DNA from: Strongylocentrotus purpuratus
Taxonomy: Eukaryota > Echinodermata > Echinoidea > Camarodonta > Strongylocentrotidae
Reading direction: 5' to 3'
Assembly: GCF_000002235.5 (NCBI RefSeq)
Contig: NW_022145594.1
Span: forward strand, 21,693,890 to 21,757,889
Length of the DNA stretch: 64,000 nucleotides
Position numbers and translations under genes: made by a program. Under the pieces are notes generated by a model. It worked only from the letters and a program-made list of their open reading frames with translations. It searched no databases and had not been told where the DNA came from. Shown here piece after piece: positions 44,005-54,485 of the stretch (position 1 is its first letter; every line of letters starts with the position of its first letter).

Positions 44005-45020
44005 AATTTTAAACACGGATATTCAGCGAAAGTCAGAAAAGTCAAGTTTTCAAGGACATAAAATTAATATCGTTTGTTTTCAACTTTCCCTCCGACATAC
44101 ATGTATTTGCATTTTTTAAGATAATATTGCTCATACATTTTGCGGCCGGGCACACAGTTGGTTCCCGTTCCCTGATATTATTAAACATCATACTTTATAT
44201 AGGCCTATATATTAGCCCAATGCAGCCCCATCCTGTGTCTTGTCTTCTATTTTTTAGCAAAAATGCACGTTTTCTTTCTGAAAGGTGAATTTTTGCAAAT
44301 TAAGTAACCACCCTGATAAATTGTTAAAAGGTCTGCATTTTACGATTACAATACACCCATTTACCTCCATGTACAGATACAACAGGGAGATGATCCACCC
44401 ATATTCTCCCCAGACCATCGTTAGCCAGTCGCACGGGGATTATCAGTTCTATCCATTCACCATCTCAAACCTAGTCTGTAAACACAGACTCAACTTTACT
44501 CTTGAATAAAACCACATGAAATAATCAGGAGAATCAGATTCTGCTTAATGTGTTATGTTTCTTGTCCAGTATTTTACTGTGTCAGAAGCAGCTACATGAC
44601 AAAACTCAGTACTCTCATGTTTGAAATTTAGACATAATGGCTGTCAAGGGTCTGTGTCTGCAGACTAGCTACAACCTTAACCCACAGGGAGAACAATAGC
44701 CGCGCGCGGCCAGTGTCCATTGTTTGTAAACACAGAGCTCTGTACTGATCTGGCCGCCTACACAGTATATACAAAGTGTGGGCAAGAACAACAACAACAC
44801 AAGCATATATGGTACACGCGCCAAATTCAAATCACTCTTCGATTCGACGTCGTCACTCGCGGTTGCATGCATGTTGTCCACAATCTGTTACGTTTTTCTT
44901 TTATAACGCGTTTTGAATTCGATGTCATTGACTTCGGAACCTGCCAGAGTTAGTTTTGCCTTTGGCTACGACGAAGAACAAGAAGACGACGTGGTCGCTT
45001 TCGCTGTCCGGTATCTTCGT
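44005..45020. other. extra 1-kb segment of the right arm
   Basis: It has no counterpart in the left arm. It ends with GAAGAACAAGAAGACGACGT and CTTTCGCTGTCCGGTATCTTCG, a diverged version of the sequence that joins the arm end to the satellite (39810-39880). No convincing gene was found. Confidence 0.5.
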
Positions 45021-45815
45021 TAACACAGTTTAATGAGGATAAATTTATCTTCATTTTACAGCTAAATGAGGATAATTTATCTTCATTTAGCTGTTAAATG
45101 AAGATAAATTTATCCTCATTTAGCCGTTAAATGAAGATAAATTTATCCTCATTTAGCTGTTAAATGAAGATAAATTTATCTTCATTTAGCTGTTACATGA
45201 AGATAAATTTATCCTCATTTAGCTGTTAAATGAAGATAAATTTATCCTCATTTAGCTGTTAAATGAAGATAAATTTATCCTCATTTAGATGTGTTAACGA
45301 AGATAAATTTATCTTCATTTAGCTGTTAAATGAAGATAAATTTATCCTCATTTAGCTGTTAAATGGAGATAAATTTATCCTCATTTAGCTGCTAAATGAA
45401 GATAAATTTATCCTCATTTAGCCGTTAAATGAAGATAAATTTATCCTCATTTAGCTGTTAAATGAAGATAAATTTATCCTCATTTAGCTGTTAAATGAAG
45501 ATAAATTTATCCTCATTTAGCCGTTAAATGAAGATAAATTTATCCTCATTTAGCTGTTAAATGAAGATAAATTTATCCTCATTTAGCCGTTAAATGAAGA
45601 TAAATTTATCCTCATTTAGCTATTAAATGAAGATAAATTTATCCTCATTAAACTGTTAAATGAAGATAAATTTATCCTCATTAAACTGTTAAATGAGGAT
45701 AAATTTATCCTCATTAAACTGTTAAATGAAGATAAATTTATCTTCATTAAACTGTTAAATGAGGATTAATTTATCTTCATTTAACAGCCAAATGAGGATA
45801 AATTTATCTTCGTTA
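45021..45815. repeat. palindromic 32-33-bp satellite, right arm
   Basis: About 24 copies of the same unit as 39880-40310, with AGCTG/AGCCG/AAACTG variants and near-identical runs of neighbouring copies, suggesting recent local amplification. Confidence 0.9.
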
Positions 45816-46439
45816 ACTCGAACTAGGCTGGCTCTGGGTACCGGAAAGCGAAAGCGACCACAGTGAACTCGTCTGCTTCTTCAGAAGTCAGATATTTGGG
45901 TGGTAGTGTGTGGAGATGTGAAAGAAAAATCAAGGAATCAGTTTGATGAAATTTTGAGGAAAAGTGAACAAAAATTCGTTCATTTTGAAAAGATATACTG
46001 TTTATGATGTTATCTGGGTAACGCTTAGTTGCTCAATCTATATTGAGTAAAAACATGTACTAAGTTAGGTATATGTTTTTACTCAATACTGACTAAAACA
46101 AAGGTGGATTCAACTAGGGTTTTAACTTTTTGACTAAGGGATTAACTAAACCGCTGATTAATATTGTTTTTTTTTTAACAGCTGTTAAGTAACCATTATT
46201 TGTCAATAGAGAATACAAACCATAATATTGCCTGATTTCTAAATTTAGCATTGATTTGAAGTTCTTCACTCACACACTATGCAAATAACATAAAATCAAC
46301 GACATTTTAAATTCAGTAACATAATTTGTGGACTTTAATTTCCCAAATCAGTTTGAATCATAGTGAAAACTCAGAGTTCTCTCATCAAAGAAAGACTCTC
46401 ATTATTAGTCCATCTGTACTAGGGTCCATGGTTTAATAA

Positions 46440-46768
46440 GATCCTTGGTACGAATTCCATAAATGAGACGATCAAAGACGTCCCATATGACAGCTGCCTG
46501 GGCAGGGTAATCCAGCTGTAGTACTTGAAACATCTTGTAGCAGTAGTCAACTGCTGCTGTCAATGAAGAGCATGAATAGGCGCTTCTCTCGAGGACTACA
46601 TAACACTGTCCCGGCTTCCTCGGTGCTCCTCAAAGCACCAACAAAAACAGTGGGCTCCTTCCTCTGAAGGAGGCCAGAAAAAAGTTCAAGCCAGTTCCTT
46701 CCTAGATGTCGGTTGGAGCTCTTCCAAGCTCGATCCATGAGCTCAGAATTTCTTCCCGATGTGTCACA
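46440..46768 (-). pseudogene. coding remnant inside copy A, intron absent
   Basis: Minus-strand frames read WKSSNRHLGRNWLELFSGLL, QRKEPTVFVGALRSTEEAG, and in another frame VDYCYKMFQVLQLDYPAQAA followed by VIWDVFDRLIYGIRTKDLIK and a stop. These are protein-like and conserved with copy B, so a coding segment once existed. The family is not recognised; the last block faintly recalls retroelement gag. A shared TAG lies just before the position where copy B carries an intron-like insert; here the two sides are joined directly. Confidence 0.5.
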
Positions 46769-46937
46769 ATCATCTATTTCAAAAGATCCCTTCACTACCA
46801 AGGGTCACTCATGTGGAATAACCTCTCTCCTAATGTACGTGTTAGTGTGTCCCTATTGTCCTTTAAGAGGCAATGCAAGCTTCTCAGTATCCAAAACGCC
46901 CTCTGACAAACACTTTTTTTTCCTTCTTCTTCTTCTT

Positions 46938-46979
<42 letters not shown>

Positions 46980-47177
46980 ATTTCATATATTGTATTCGTA
47001 TTTCTTGTTGTAATTTTAGTTACTTTGTATATCGGTTTTATTTGTATGTATACCATATTAATGTGCAATGTTTTACATGTTTTTAATTGTATAGACAGGG
47101 CCCCTTGGAAGAGCAATACTCGTTATTGAAAGGGCCACCCTGTATAAAGAAGACTTGAATAAATAAAATAAATAAAT
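46769..47177 (+). pseudogene. non-LTR ORF2 C-terminal fragment with A-rich tail
   Basis: The frame reads IYFKRSLHYQGSLMWNNLSP and SLLSFKRQCKLLS, the C-terminal block of CR1-like elements. The 3' region contains a T36 run and ends GAATAAATAAAATAAATAAA. It is absent from copy B, so it is an insertion. Confidence 0.7.
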
Positions 47178-47678
47178 ATCTCAGTTCTTTCGCATCTTTC
47201 TGCACGCGCACATGCATGCACGAGACATGCACATGGTGGACAATGAAAGATGACAAAATATACAGTTCCTTAGGTAGACAAAGGAACATACAGCTGCAAT
47301 TATGTAAAAATGTGTAGAACATGTGTCACAGCATATTGACAGCACTTTCCATCGATCCAACTTTCACTCGCACCCGAGGTAAATTCGGGTAAGAGATCAA
47401 TGTTGAGTTATTTATCACCTGCCGTCGCGTAATACCCAAACGAAGTTCTTACTCAATGTTGAGTCATTGATTTACTCTTTATCGAAGGTAACACATTACT
47501 CGGATGACGAGTACCACTAAAATTGACTTCTTACTCCAGCTTGAGTACTGAATTGCTCATTTTGTTACTCAGCTTGTTTTACTCGGCACAATTTACTCGC
47601 TGACATCAAGAGTGTATTATGTTGGTGTCAATAGGCAGCTAGCACCGTCCGCCAGCGTGTACGTATTCTGAACGCCTT

Positions 47679-48650
47679 TGTGCATATTTTTACTCATTCG
47701 GTCACTGAGGTTGAAGAATACTCATCCGATATTAAATTACATGTACTTTAATGAGTAAAAAGATTCATCGAGAAAATAATCCGGTCACATACTCGTTTTA
47801 AATATCATGCGTGTAACATTTTACTAAGAGAAAGGTGGTGTATTCACCAAATGTGTAACATAATGCATTTATTAGATATATTCTCTCGACTGAATGAGTA
47901 AGCTACGATTTTTACTCACCATACTTAGTTCCGTTTTTGTGTGTGTCATGGGCAGTCTTGGATCTTCCTTTTTGGAGCATGGGGATGTCAATATAAAAGG
48001 TCAAATAAAATGTCTTCTAAAATATACAAGCATTTCTTTTTTTGTAGTTTAGTTTGGTATATGATATAAAGCGTTTTTGAATGAAAAAAATGAACATGAA
48101 AAGACTAGGTATTTTATCATTATTAGTATTACTATTATTCTTTTAAATGAATAAGGAAATGTATGAAAGAGCTGTTTTGTTTAGCAATTGATGTTAATTA
48201 AGAATTATCCTTTTGAATTGTATTTTGATTATTCTGAATGTGATGTGAAGTCGGTATGATGTAAATTGCAAGATTTTGATTAATATATGTACCGATTCTG
48301 GTATTAAAACAATAAAACACCTTATAAATATTTTTCTTAAAGAAAAGGAAAAAAGAAAAGGGCGATTTCAATACCCTATTTATGCTCCATACAAATTATG
48401 TTCTGATTACGTTATTAACATTGTCGTGTTCGCACATTTCAATAGATGACGAGCAAGGCTATTGAAATTGCGTTAGGGTTTTTTGTTTTGTTAATTAGTT
48501 GGTATCCTGTTCTAAGAACAAAGACAATATGCCATGTAATGTACTTTCTCTTCATGTGGCGGGGTAAGGGAGGGAGAGGCGGTGGATAGATTTCATTCAT
48601 CAAACTCTGTATATTAAAGCTCCTTGGGGCATGCACAATTTCGTGACTGG
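47679..48650. other. non-coding stretch
   Basis: AT-rich sequence with scattered ACTCAT/GAGTAA words near 47690-47930. No gene was recognised. A G11 run ends it at 48651-48661. Confidence 0.4.
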
Positions 48651-48663
48651 GGGGGGGGGGGCG

Positions 48664-48905
48664 TTCATGAATCAATTAGTCAGTGATTTTCACCGACTAA
48701 TATGATTTTTACCGACAAATTCATTGTCACCGACTAATTTCCATTTCATGAAAATTAGTCGGTGGAAAACACCGACTACTTTATTCAAGTCCACCAACTA
48801 ATTTCAATAAATTTGTCGGTGGCCTTGTATACTTACTAATAAATTAAATTAACACCGACTAATTAGTGTCGACAACCGAAAAGGCAAAATTGCCGGACTC
48901 ATGAA
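48664..48905. mobile_element. small element with CACCGACTAATT subterminal words
   Basis: TTCATGAATC at the left and GACTCATGAA at the right are weak inverted ends. Between them CACCGACTAATT or its inverse AATTAGTCGGTG occurs about eight times in both orientations. Confidence 0.4.
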
Positions 48906-49126
48906 TATCCTAGGGGTGCTAACCTCCATGGAGAGTGTGTTTTCCGGGACCGTACAAATCCTCTAGAGTTATGTGATGATGAGATATGTAAACAAAAATA
49001 CAGATTTATTATGGAAGGAGTGTTATAAATAATAAATGAGTTAAACGATAAGTTAGAGCATACCACAAAGAGGAGCAAGGCTCTAGCTGCCCATCAGCAG
49101 GTCTTGATGGCTTTGAGATTTTTTTT

Positions 49127-51046
49127 TTGGCAACACGCAACGTTCTCGACAGCGCAGCAACAACTCATGGCTGCAGAGAGGGTGACGCAAGTCATGAGTC
49201 ATATTATGAGTGCATCTTCAATGCGAAGTCAGCGTATCTCAAAGATCTCATCAAGAATGCTGACACTAAAGAACTGTTTCGTCTTGTGAAGACACTCTCA
49301 ACGCCCACTCAATCTTCACCTCTTCCAGATCATTCTTCTGATAGTGAACTCGCCAACAGATTTGCTACATTCTTCAGGGAAAAAGTCGCCAAAGTTGTAT
49401 CCTCTTTCCCTAATGTAGTACCAGTACCAGCACCAGCTTCAAGATCTTTTGCTCCAGGCCCTCGTCATGAACTCTCTGATTTCTGCCTTGTATCCCTCTC
49501 ACAAGTCAGGAAGCTCATCACTTCACTTCCTTCTAAACACTGTAAGCTAGATCCGATTCCTACCTGGCTTCTAAAGGAAGTCCTCGATGAACTCCTTCCT
49601 CACATAACCAAACTGTTCAATCTCTCGTTATCATCCGGAATAGTTCCAGAGTCTTTTAAGACTTCTGTGCTTCTTCCCCTCCTAAAGAAGCCGAGTCTCG
49701 ACACGAATGGACTTAAGAACTACAGGCCCATCGCAAACCTGCCATTCCTTGGGAAGGTTTTGGAACGTATTGTGTCACTACAGCTGAAAGCCCACATTGA
49801 CAATCTCGGTTTGTTTCCAATCCACCAATCTGCCTATCGGAATCATCATTCTACTGAGACTGCAACTGTCAAGGTCCTAAATGACCTACTTCTAGCTATA
49901 GATAAGGGTAATGAAGCTGTCCTCATCTTGCTTGATTACACTGCCGCATTTGACACTATCAACCACGACCTGTTACTCCATCGCTTAGAGAACGACTTCT
50001 CCATCACCGGCACCGTACTTCAATGGATTCGCTCCTATCTCATGCACCGAACTCAGAAGGTGATCATCAATGACACCAACTCGGAATCATTTCCCCTCAT
50101 CTGCGGCGTTCCTCAGGGTTCCGTGGTCGGCCCCCTCCTGTTTATTCTTTACACCAGCCCTCTCTCAAATGTTATTAACCTTCATCAGAATATTCAACAC
50201 ACTATGTATGCAGACGACACCCAGATTTATGTAACTCTTCACCCAAACAGCAGGACAGTAGCCGCGAACAAACTCACCGGTTGCCTCAATGAAATCAAAA
50301 CCTGGTCTTTTCAAAACTGTCTCTGCCTTAATGATTCAAAATCTGAAATGATTCATATTACTTCTAAATTTCGGAACTCAGACCCCTTTCCTGATCTTGT
50401 TATGAGTGATGGCTCTCTCAGTTGTTGTGCTTCTGTGCGTGACCTTGGTTTAAATATTGACAGCAATCTTACTTTCAAACAACACATTAGTAATATTTGT
50501 AAGTCTGCTTCCTTTGGTATATATAAGATCAGTAGAATCAGGAGGCTACTTGACCGACCCACAACTTCAAAATTAGTCCATGCTTTTGTCTCGACCCATA
50601 TCGATTACTGTAATTCTTCTCTTTCTGGCCTCCCTCAGTCACATCTAGTCCCACTTCAAAGGGTACAGAATAGCGCTGCTCGGCTTGTGACTCTTTCGCG
50701 TAAATCAGAGCACATAACTCCAATATTGAACTCACTACATTGGCTTAAAATTCACCACCGCATATCCTTCAAAATTCTTCTCCTGTGCTACAAAGCTATC
50801 AATGGCTTAGCCCCCTCTTACCTTTCCGATCTCATATCCTTACGTTCCCGTACGTCGTCACGAACACTTCGTTCATCTTCCACATTACTGTTAACACCTG
50901 GACCCCGCACTAACACCCGGTATGGTGACCGCGCCTTTTCAGTTATTGCCCCCGCTCTCTGGAACAAACTGCCCGCCTTTATTCACTGCGCCCCCTCTGT
51001 ATCTCAATTCAAATCTCTACTCAAAACCTATCTTTTCAAATTGTAA
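49127..51046 (+). CDS. L2-like non-LTR retrotransposon ORF2 (RT), 639 codons
   Basis: One uninterrupted frame encodes a whole reverse transcriptase. Order: a post-endonuclease linker (SYYECIFNAKSAYLKDLI), a pre-RT region with LPSKHCKLDPIPTWLLKE, NYRPIANLPFLGKVLERIV, HQSAYRNHHSTETATVKV, block A as LLDYTAAFDTINHDLLLHRL, ICGVPQGSVVGPLLFILYTS, the catalytic MYADDTQIYV, LGLNIDSNLTFKQHI, a HIDYCNSSLSGLPQ block, and the C-terminal RYGDRAFSVIAPALWNKLPA with FKSLLKTYLFKL. All RT aspartates are present. It matches the L2/CR1 group. The start is arbitrary: the endonuclease is missing, so it is 5' truncated and not autonomous despite the intact frame. Intactness suggests a recent insertion. Confidence 0.9.
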   Translation: MATRNVLDSAATTHGCREGDASHESYYECIFNAKSAYLKDLIKNADTKELFRLVKTLSTPTQSSPLPDHSSDSELANRFATFFREKVAKVVSSFPNVVPVPAPASRSFAPGPRHELSDFCLVSLSQVRKLITSLPSKHCKLDPIPTWLLKEVLDELLPHITKLFNLSLSSGIVPESFKTSVLLPLLKKPSLDTNGLKNYRPIANLPFLGKVLERIVSLQLKAHIDNLGLFPIHQSAYRNHHSTETATVKVLNDLLLAIDKGNEAVLILLDYTAAFDTINHDLLLHRLENDFSITGTVLQWIRSYLMHRTQKVIINDTNSESFPLICGVPQGSVVGPLLFILYTSPLSNVINLHQNIQHTMYADDTQIYVTLHPNSRTVAANKLTGCLNEIKTWSFQNCLCLNDSKSEMIHITSKFRNSDPFPDLVMSDGSLSCCASVRDLGLNIDSNLTFKQHISNICKSASFGIYKISRIRRLLDRPTTSKLVHAFVSTHIDYCNSSLSGLPQSHLVPLQRVQNSAARLVTLSRKSEHITPILNSLHWLKIHHRISFKILLLCYKAINGLAPSYLSDLISLRSRTSSRTLRSSSTLLLTPGPRTNTRYGDRAFSVIAPALWNKLPAFIHCAPSVSQFKSLLKTYLFKL

Positions 51047-51268
51047 ATTGCAGTTGTGCGTCGGTCAATGGAGGTGCGCACCATATTTGTCTTTATTTAG
51101 TTGATTGCCACTGTTTTTCTTACCTTATCTATGTTACTTTTGTATTTTTGCTTTTTCTTCTAATTTGATTCTACGGGTTATAGTCTTCTCTTAATCAGAA
51201 CACTGTGCGCTTAGAAACATCAGTATTAAGCGCCTAATAAATGTTATGTATTATTATTATTATTATTA
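51047..51268 (+). mobile_element. 3' UTR and (ATT)n tail of the L2-like element
   Basis: It ends AAGCGCCTAATAAATGTTAT followed by (ATT)n at 51250-51268, the simple-repeat tail typical of L2/CR1 elements. Confidence 0.75.
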
Positions 51269-52429
51269 TGCGGATAGAAAAACGATATGAATATTGCATG
51301 CCTTTTGTTCGGAAATGAACTGACTTGAGCTTGAAGTCCTATGAAAAGTAGACCCAATGCCATGGCAATCATCAAGACTGACATTAGGACAAGAGAACAC
51401 AATTGTTTGTTTGATTTTGTAAATAAATTTTGGGACGTAATTTGTTTACTCAGTTCTTTCATTCAGTTCAATTTAGATAACAAAGGTGAATGAATGGGGT
51501 CTATCGGTACGACTAGGCATGTAGATTCAGACTCCACATTCACCCAACTTTATTACCCTTTTTTCTTTTCGATAAGGACAACGAATTAAAAACAAACACA
51601 CACAAAACAGCTGAAATTAATATTGTTGTTGTACACTCTAAAAAAAGAGAGCACAATTTGAGTATTAAAAAAGTTACTCTTTTGAGTAGTCAAAAGGGAA
51701 CCACCCGACTTTTGAGTAAACTTTACTGTGCATGTGTTGAGTAACAAATCTACTCATCTGGTGAGTAAAAATATTACTCAATAAAAGACTAAATCTCTAC
51801 TCAGTTTGAATGAGTCAACCTTTACTCAATATTTACTCCTTTGTTGAGCGGTTCCATGTTTTACTCAGCATCTGGGTAGAAACGTAATCAACTCATGTCG
51901 AGTAAGAAACTGCTCATGAGTTGAGCCAAATTTTACTCAATTAACGAGTACATGTTTTGACTCAAATTGTTTGAGCAATTTTTTGCTCAAATATTGAGTA
52001 TGATGTTTTCTGGGTAACGCTTAGTTGCTCAATCAATATTGAGTAAAAACATGTACCAAGTTATTAAGTACATTTTTTTTTACTCAATACTGATTAAAAC
52101 AAAGGTGCATTCAACTAGGGTTGTAACTGTTTGACTAAGGGTTTAACTAAACCGCTGATTAATATTGTTTATGTTTAACAGCTGTTAAGTAACCATTATT
52201 TGTCAATAGAGAACAAAAACCATCATTTTGCCTGATTTCTAAATTTAGCATTGGTTTGAAGTTCTTCACTCACACACTTTGCAAATAACATGAAGTCAAC
52301 GACATTTTAAATTCAGTAACATAATTTGTGGACTTTAATTTCCAAAGTCAGTTTGAATCACAGTGAAAACTCAGAGTTCTCTCATCAAAGAAAGACTCTC
52401 ATTATTAGTCCATCTGTACTAGGGTCCAT

Positions 52430-53330
52430 GGTTTAATAAGATCCTTGGTACGAATTCCATGAATGAGACAATCAAAGAAGTCCCATATGACAGCTGCCTG
52501 GGCAGGGTAATCCGGCTGTAGTACTTGAAACATCTTGTAGCAGTAGTCAACTGCTGCTGTCAATGAAGAGCATGAATAGGCGCTTCTCTCGAGGACTACA
52601 TAACACTGTCCTGGCTTCCTCGGTGCTCCTCAAAGCACCAACAAAAACAGTGGGCTCCTTTCTCTGAAGGAGGCCAGAAAAAAGGTCCAAGCCAGTTCCT
52701 TCCTAAAATGATAACATTTGGATATGTAGTTAACATGGTAGGAATTAACAAGGTAGAGGTTAATATGTGCATTAAGTTTCGATAGGATGATACCAACTAA
52801 TTGGTTTTGATAAAAAGAAGATTGTCTTTTTCGGGGGGAAGTTGTCCTACTCCGAGTCCTAGGGGGTAATTTTCTAGGGGTAATTGTCATCTGGGGTGGT
52901 TGTCTTCAGGGGGTTATTTTCTGGGGGGGGGGTAATTGTCCCGCTGGTAATTGGCCGATTGCCCAGGGGTGATTGTCCTAGAACCATCTGCATCAATAGG
53001 CCTACCCCAGGCCAATACGTGTTTAATACAAATACAATAAAGTAGGCTAGCTATTACCGGTCACTAAATTAATGCATGCACGCTCGCCCTTAGAGTATCG
53101 CCCTAGTTCAAAATCACATTAATGACATCGACAGTGACAACAATAATTTCACAATCTTGATCAACACAGTGTCCTTGAGACTTGACTAAATATCATACGG
53201 TAGCTCTTTTAATATTATCATGAGGATTTCTTACCTAGATGTCGGTTGGAGCTCTTCCAAGCTCGATCCATGAGCTCAGAATTTCTTCCCAATGTGTCAC
53301 ATCTATCTCAGTTCTTTCGCATCTTTCTGC
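52430..53330 (-). pseudogene. coding remnant inside copy B, with intron
   Basis: The upstream minus-strand exon (53235 upward) reads THWEEILSSWIELGRAPTDI then TAG at the exon edge. The downstream exon (52702 downward) reads EGTGLDLFSGLLQRKEPTVF, then VGALRSTEEA and, after a frame change, the VDYCYKMFQ block as in copy A. The segment between, 52703-53234, starts GTAAGAA and ends ATCATTTTAG on the minus strand. Not recognised as a known family. Both copies share the TAG, so the protein was already dead, or the TAG arose from CAG, before they separated. Confidence 0.5.
52703..53234 (-). other. 532-bp intron-like segment, absent from copy A
   Basis: GT...AG borders, a strong donor (TAG followed by GTAAGAA) and a T-rich acceptor. 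Copy A (46690-46720) joins the two sides exactly. It contains GGGGTAATTGTCCTAG-type degenerate repeats and a G10 run (52920-52935). CCT is present at both ends, leaving a 3-base ambiguity. Confidence 0.7.
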
Positions 53331-53774
53331 ATACGCACATGCATGCACGAGACATGCACATGACGGACAATGAAAAAGGACAAATATACGGTTCCTTAGG
53401 TAGACAAAAGAACATACAGCTGCTATTAGGTAAAAATGTGTAGAACAGGTGTCACATGCATACTGACAGCTAGTTGCACTTTCCATCGATCCAACTTTCA
53501 CTCGCACCCGAAGTAAATTTGGGTAAGAGATCAATGTTGAGTTATTTATCACCTGCCGCCGCGTAATACCCAACCGTAGTTTACTCAAAATTGGCACAAA
53601 CGAAGTTCTTACTCAATGTTGAGTCATTGATTTACTCTTTATCGAAGGTAACAAATTACTCGGATGACGAGTACCACTAAAATTGACACCTTACTCCAGC
53701 TTGAGTACTGAATTGCTCATTTTGTTACTCAGCTTGTTTTACTCGGCACAATTTACTCGCTGACATTAAGAGTG

Positions 53775-54440
53775 TAGGTAATAGTTTAATGGCGTTCATT
53801 CAGTATTAAATATATACGCCATATCTTCAATTGTATAAGAAAATCTGTTATACATAAGAAAACTGAGAATAAAGATTTGTAATGATATAATTAATTAATC
53901 AGTAACGCAATTTATTAGGAGTCTCTGGATGGTTTGCAACTTCGTGTTTCTGCTTTTTGTAAAGTTTAATCTGGTCAGCCCGGTTTCGATTGCATGGAAA
54001 ACTAGCTTTGCCCGATTTGAAACAGGCTTCTCGGCTACTCGGCGTGCGTTCGCAGTGATCTTTTAATTTTGTAACGCACGGTGCCTAGACCACTCAGAAA
54101 CACAGAAACACTAAATTGAGACACATCGTACAGGGGCGCTCCTGAAACCGAATTTCCAATCCATTCAAGTAAATTGTTATACAAATCTTATCACATTATC
54201 ACTATTTGTAAGCAAACATTAAAGTGTGTTTTTTGTTAGTATCAATGCATAAAAATAGAACAAATTTAAATATGAACGTCTTTCTTTCATGTTATATAGG
54301 GCCTATATAGGCCTATATATTACATACTTACATACATTATATTTCTTTATTTATTCCTCCTTTTATTCTATCTAGAAGAATCTCCTAAAGAAGTGAGAGG
54401 GGAAAGGAGTACTTTTGGCTTATTTTACTTTACTTGTAGG
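53775..54440. other. non-coding stretch
   Basis: AT-rich, with ATAGGCCTATATA words near 54295-54325. It may include the 3' UTR of the next (minus-strand) element. No gene was seen. Confidence 0.4.
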
Positions 54441-54485
54441 TAAACTTATTAATGAGGTCTCTTGTTTTATTTAAAGCGACCTGTT

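Larger units (their letters stand above)
39696..46002. mobile_element. 6.3-kb palindromic element with TATG duplication
   Basis: The termini AACAGTATATC and GATATACTGTT are flanked by TATG (39692-39695 and 46003-46006). Copy B of the host element keeps the empty site (GAGTATGATGTT near 51996). The arms pair from the ends through a self-complementary 33-bp satellite, G/C-rich blocks and hAT-like remnants to a centre at about 42430, where GAAAAAGTGCACACAAGAAA pairs with its inverse around a loop of about 45 nt. The right arm holds about 1 kb extra (44005-45020). No transposase was recognised. Confidence 0.8.
39342..47614. mobile_element. CMC-like element, copy A, with two insertions
   Basis: It starts CACTCTAAAAAA and ends AGAGTG, flanked by TA on both sides (39340-39341 and 47615-47616). 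GAGTAA/TTACTC words crowd both ends. Its own sequence (39342-39695, 46007-46768, about 47178-47614) aligns with copy B at 51634-53774. It is interrupted by a 6.3-kb palindrome and a non-LTR fragment. It lacks the 532-bp intron-like segment of copy B. Confidence 0.8.
51634..53774. mobile_element. CMC-like element, copy B
   Basis: CACTCTAAAAAAAG at the left and AGAGTG at the right are flanked by TA (51632-51633 and 53775-53776). It aligns with copy A over its whole length apart from A's two insertions and B's 532-bp intron-like segment. GAGTAAA/TTTACTC words are dense in the outer 400 bp. It carries a minus-strand coding remnant (about 52430-53300). Confidence 0.8.

Noticed and set aside
39880..45815. 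Regular short repeats resembling a CRISPR array
   Set aside because: The units are contiguous, with no unique spacers; they are self-complementary and sit in a palindromic eukaryotic element.
46853..47129. Open frames with long lysine or phenylalanine runs
   Set aside because: They are translations of a T36 tract and retrotransposon tail.
52596..52890. Minus-strand frames spanning the copy B intron acceptor
   Set aside because: They read through the splice site in the wrong frame; the comparison with copy A fixes the exon frame.
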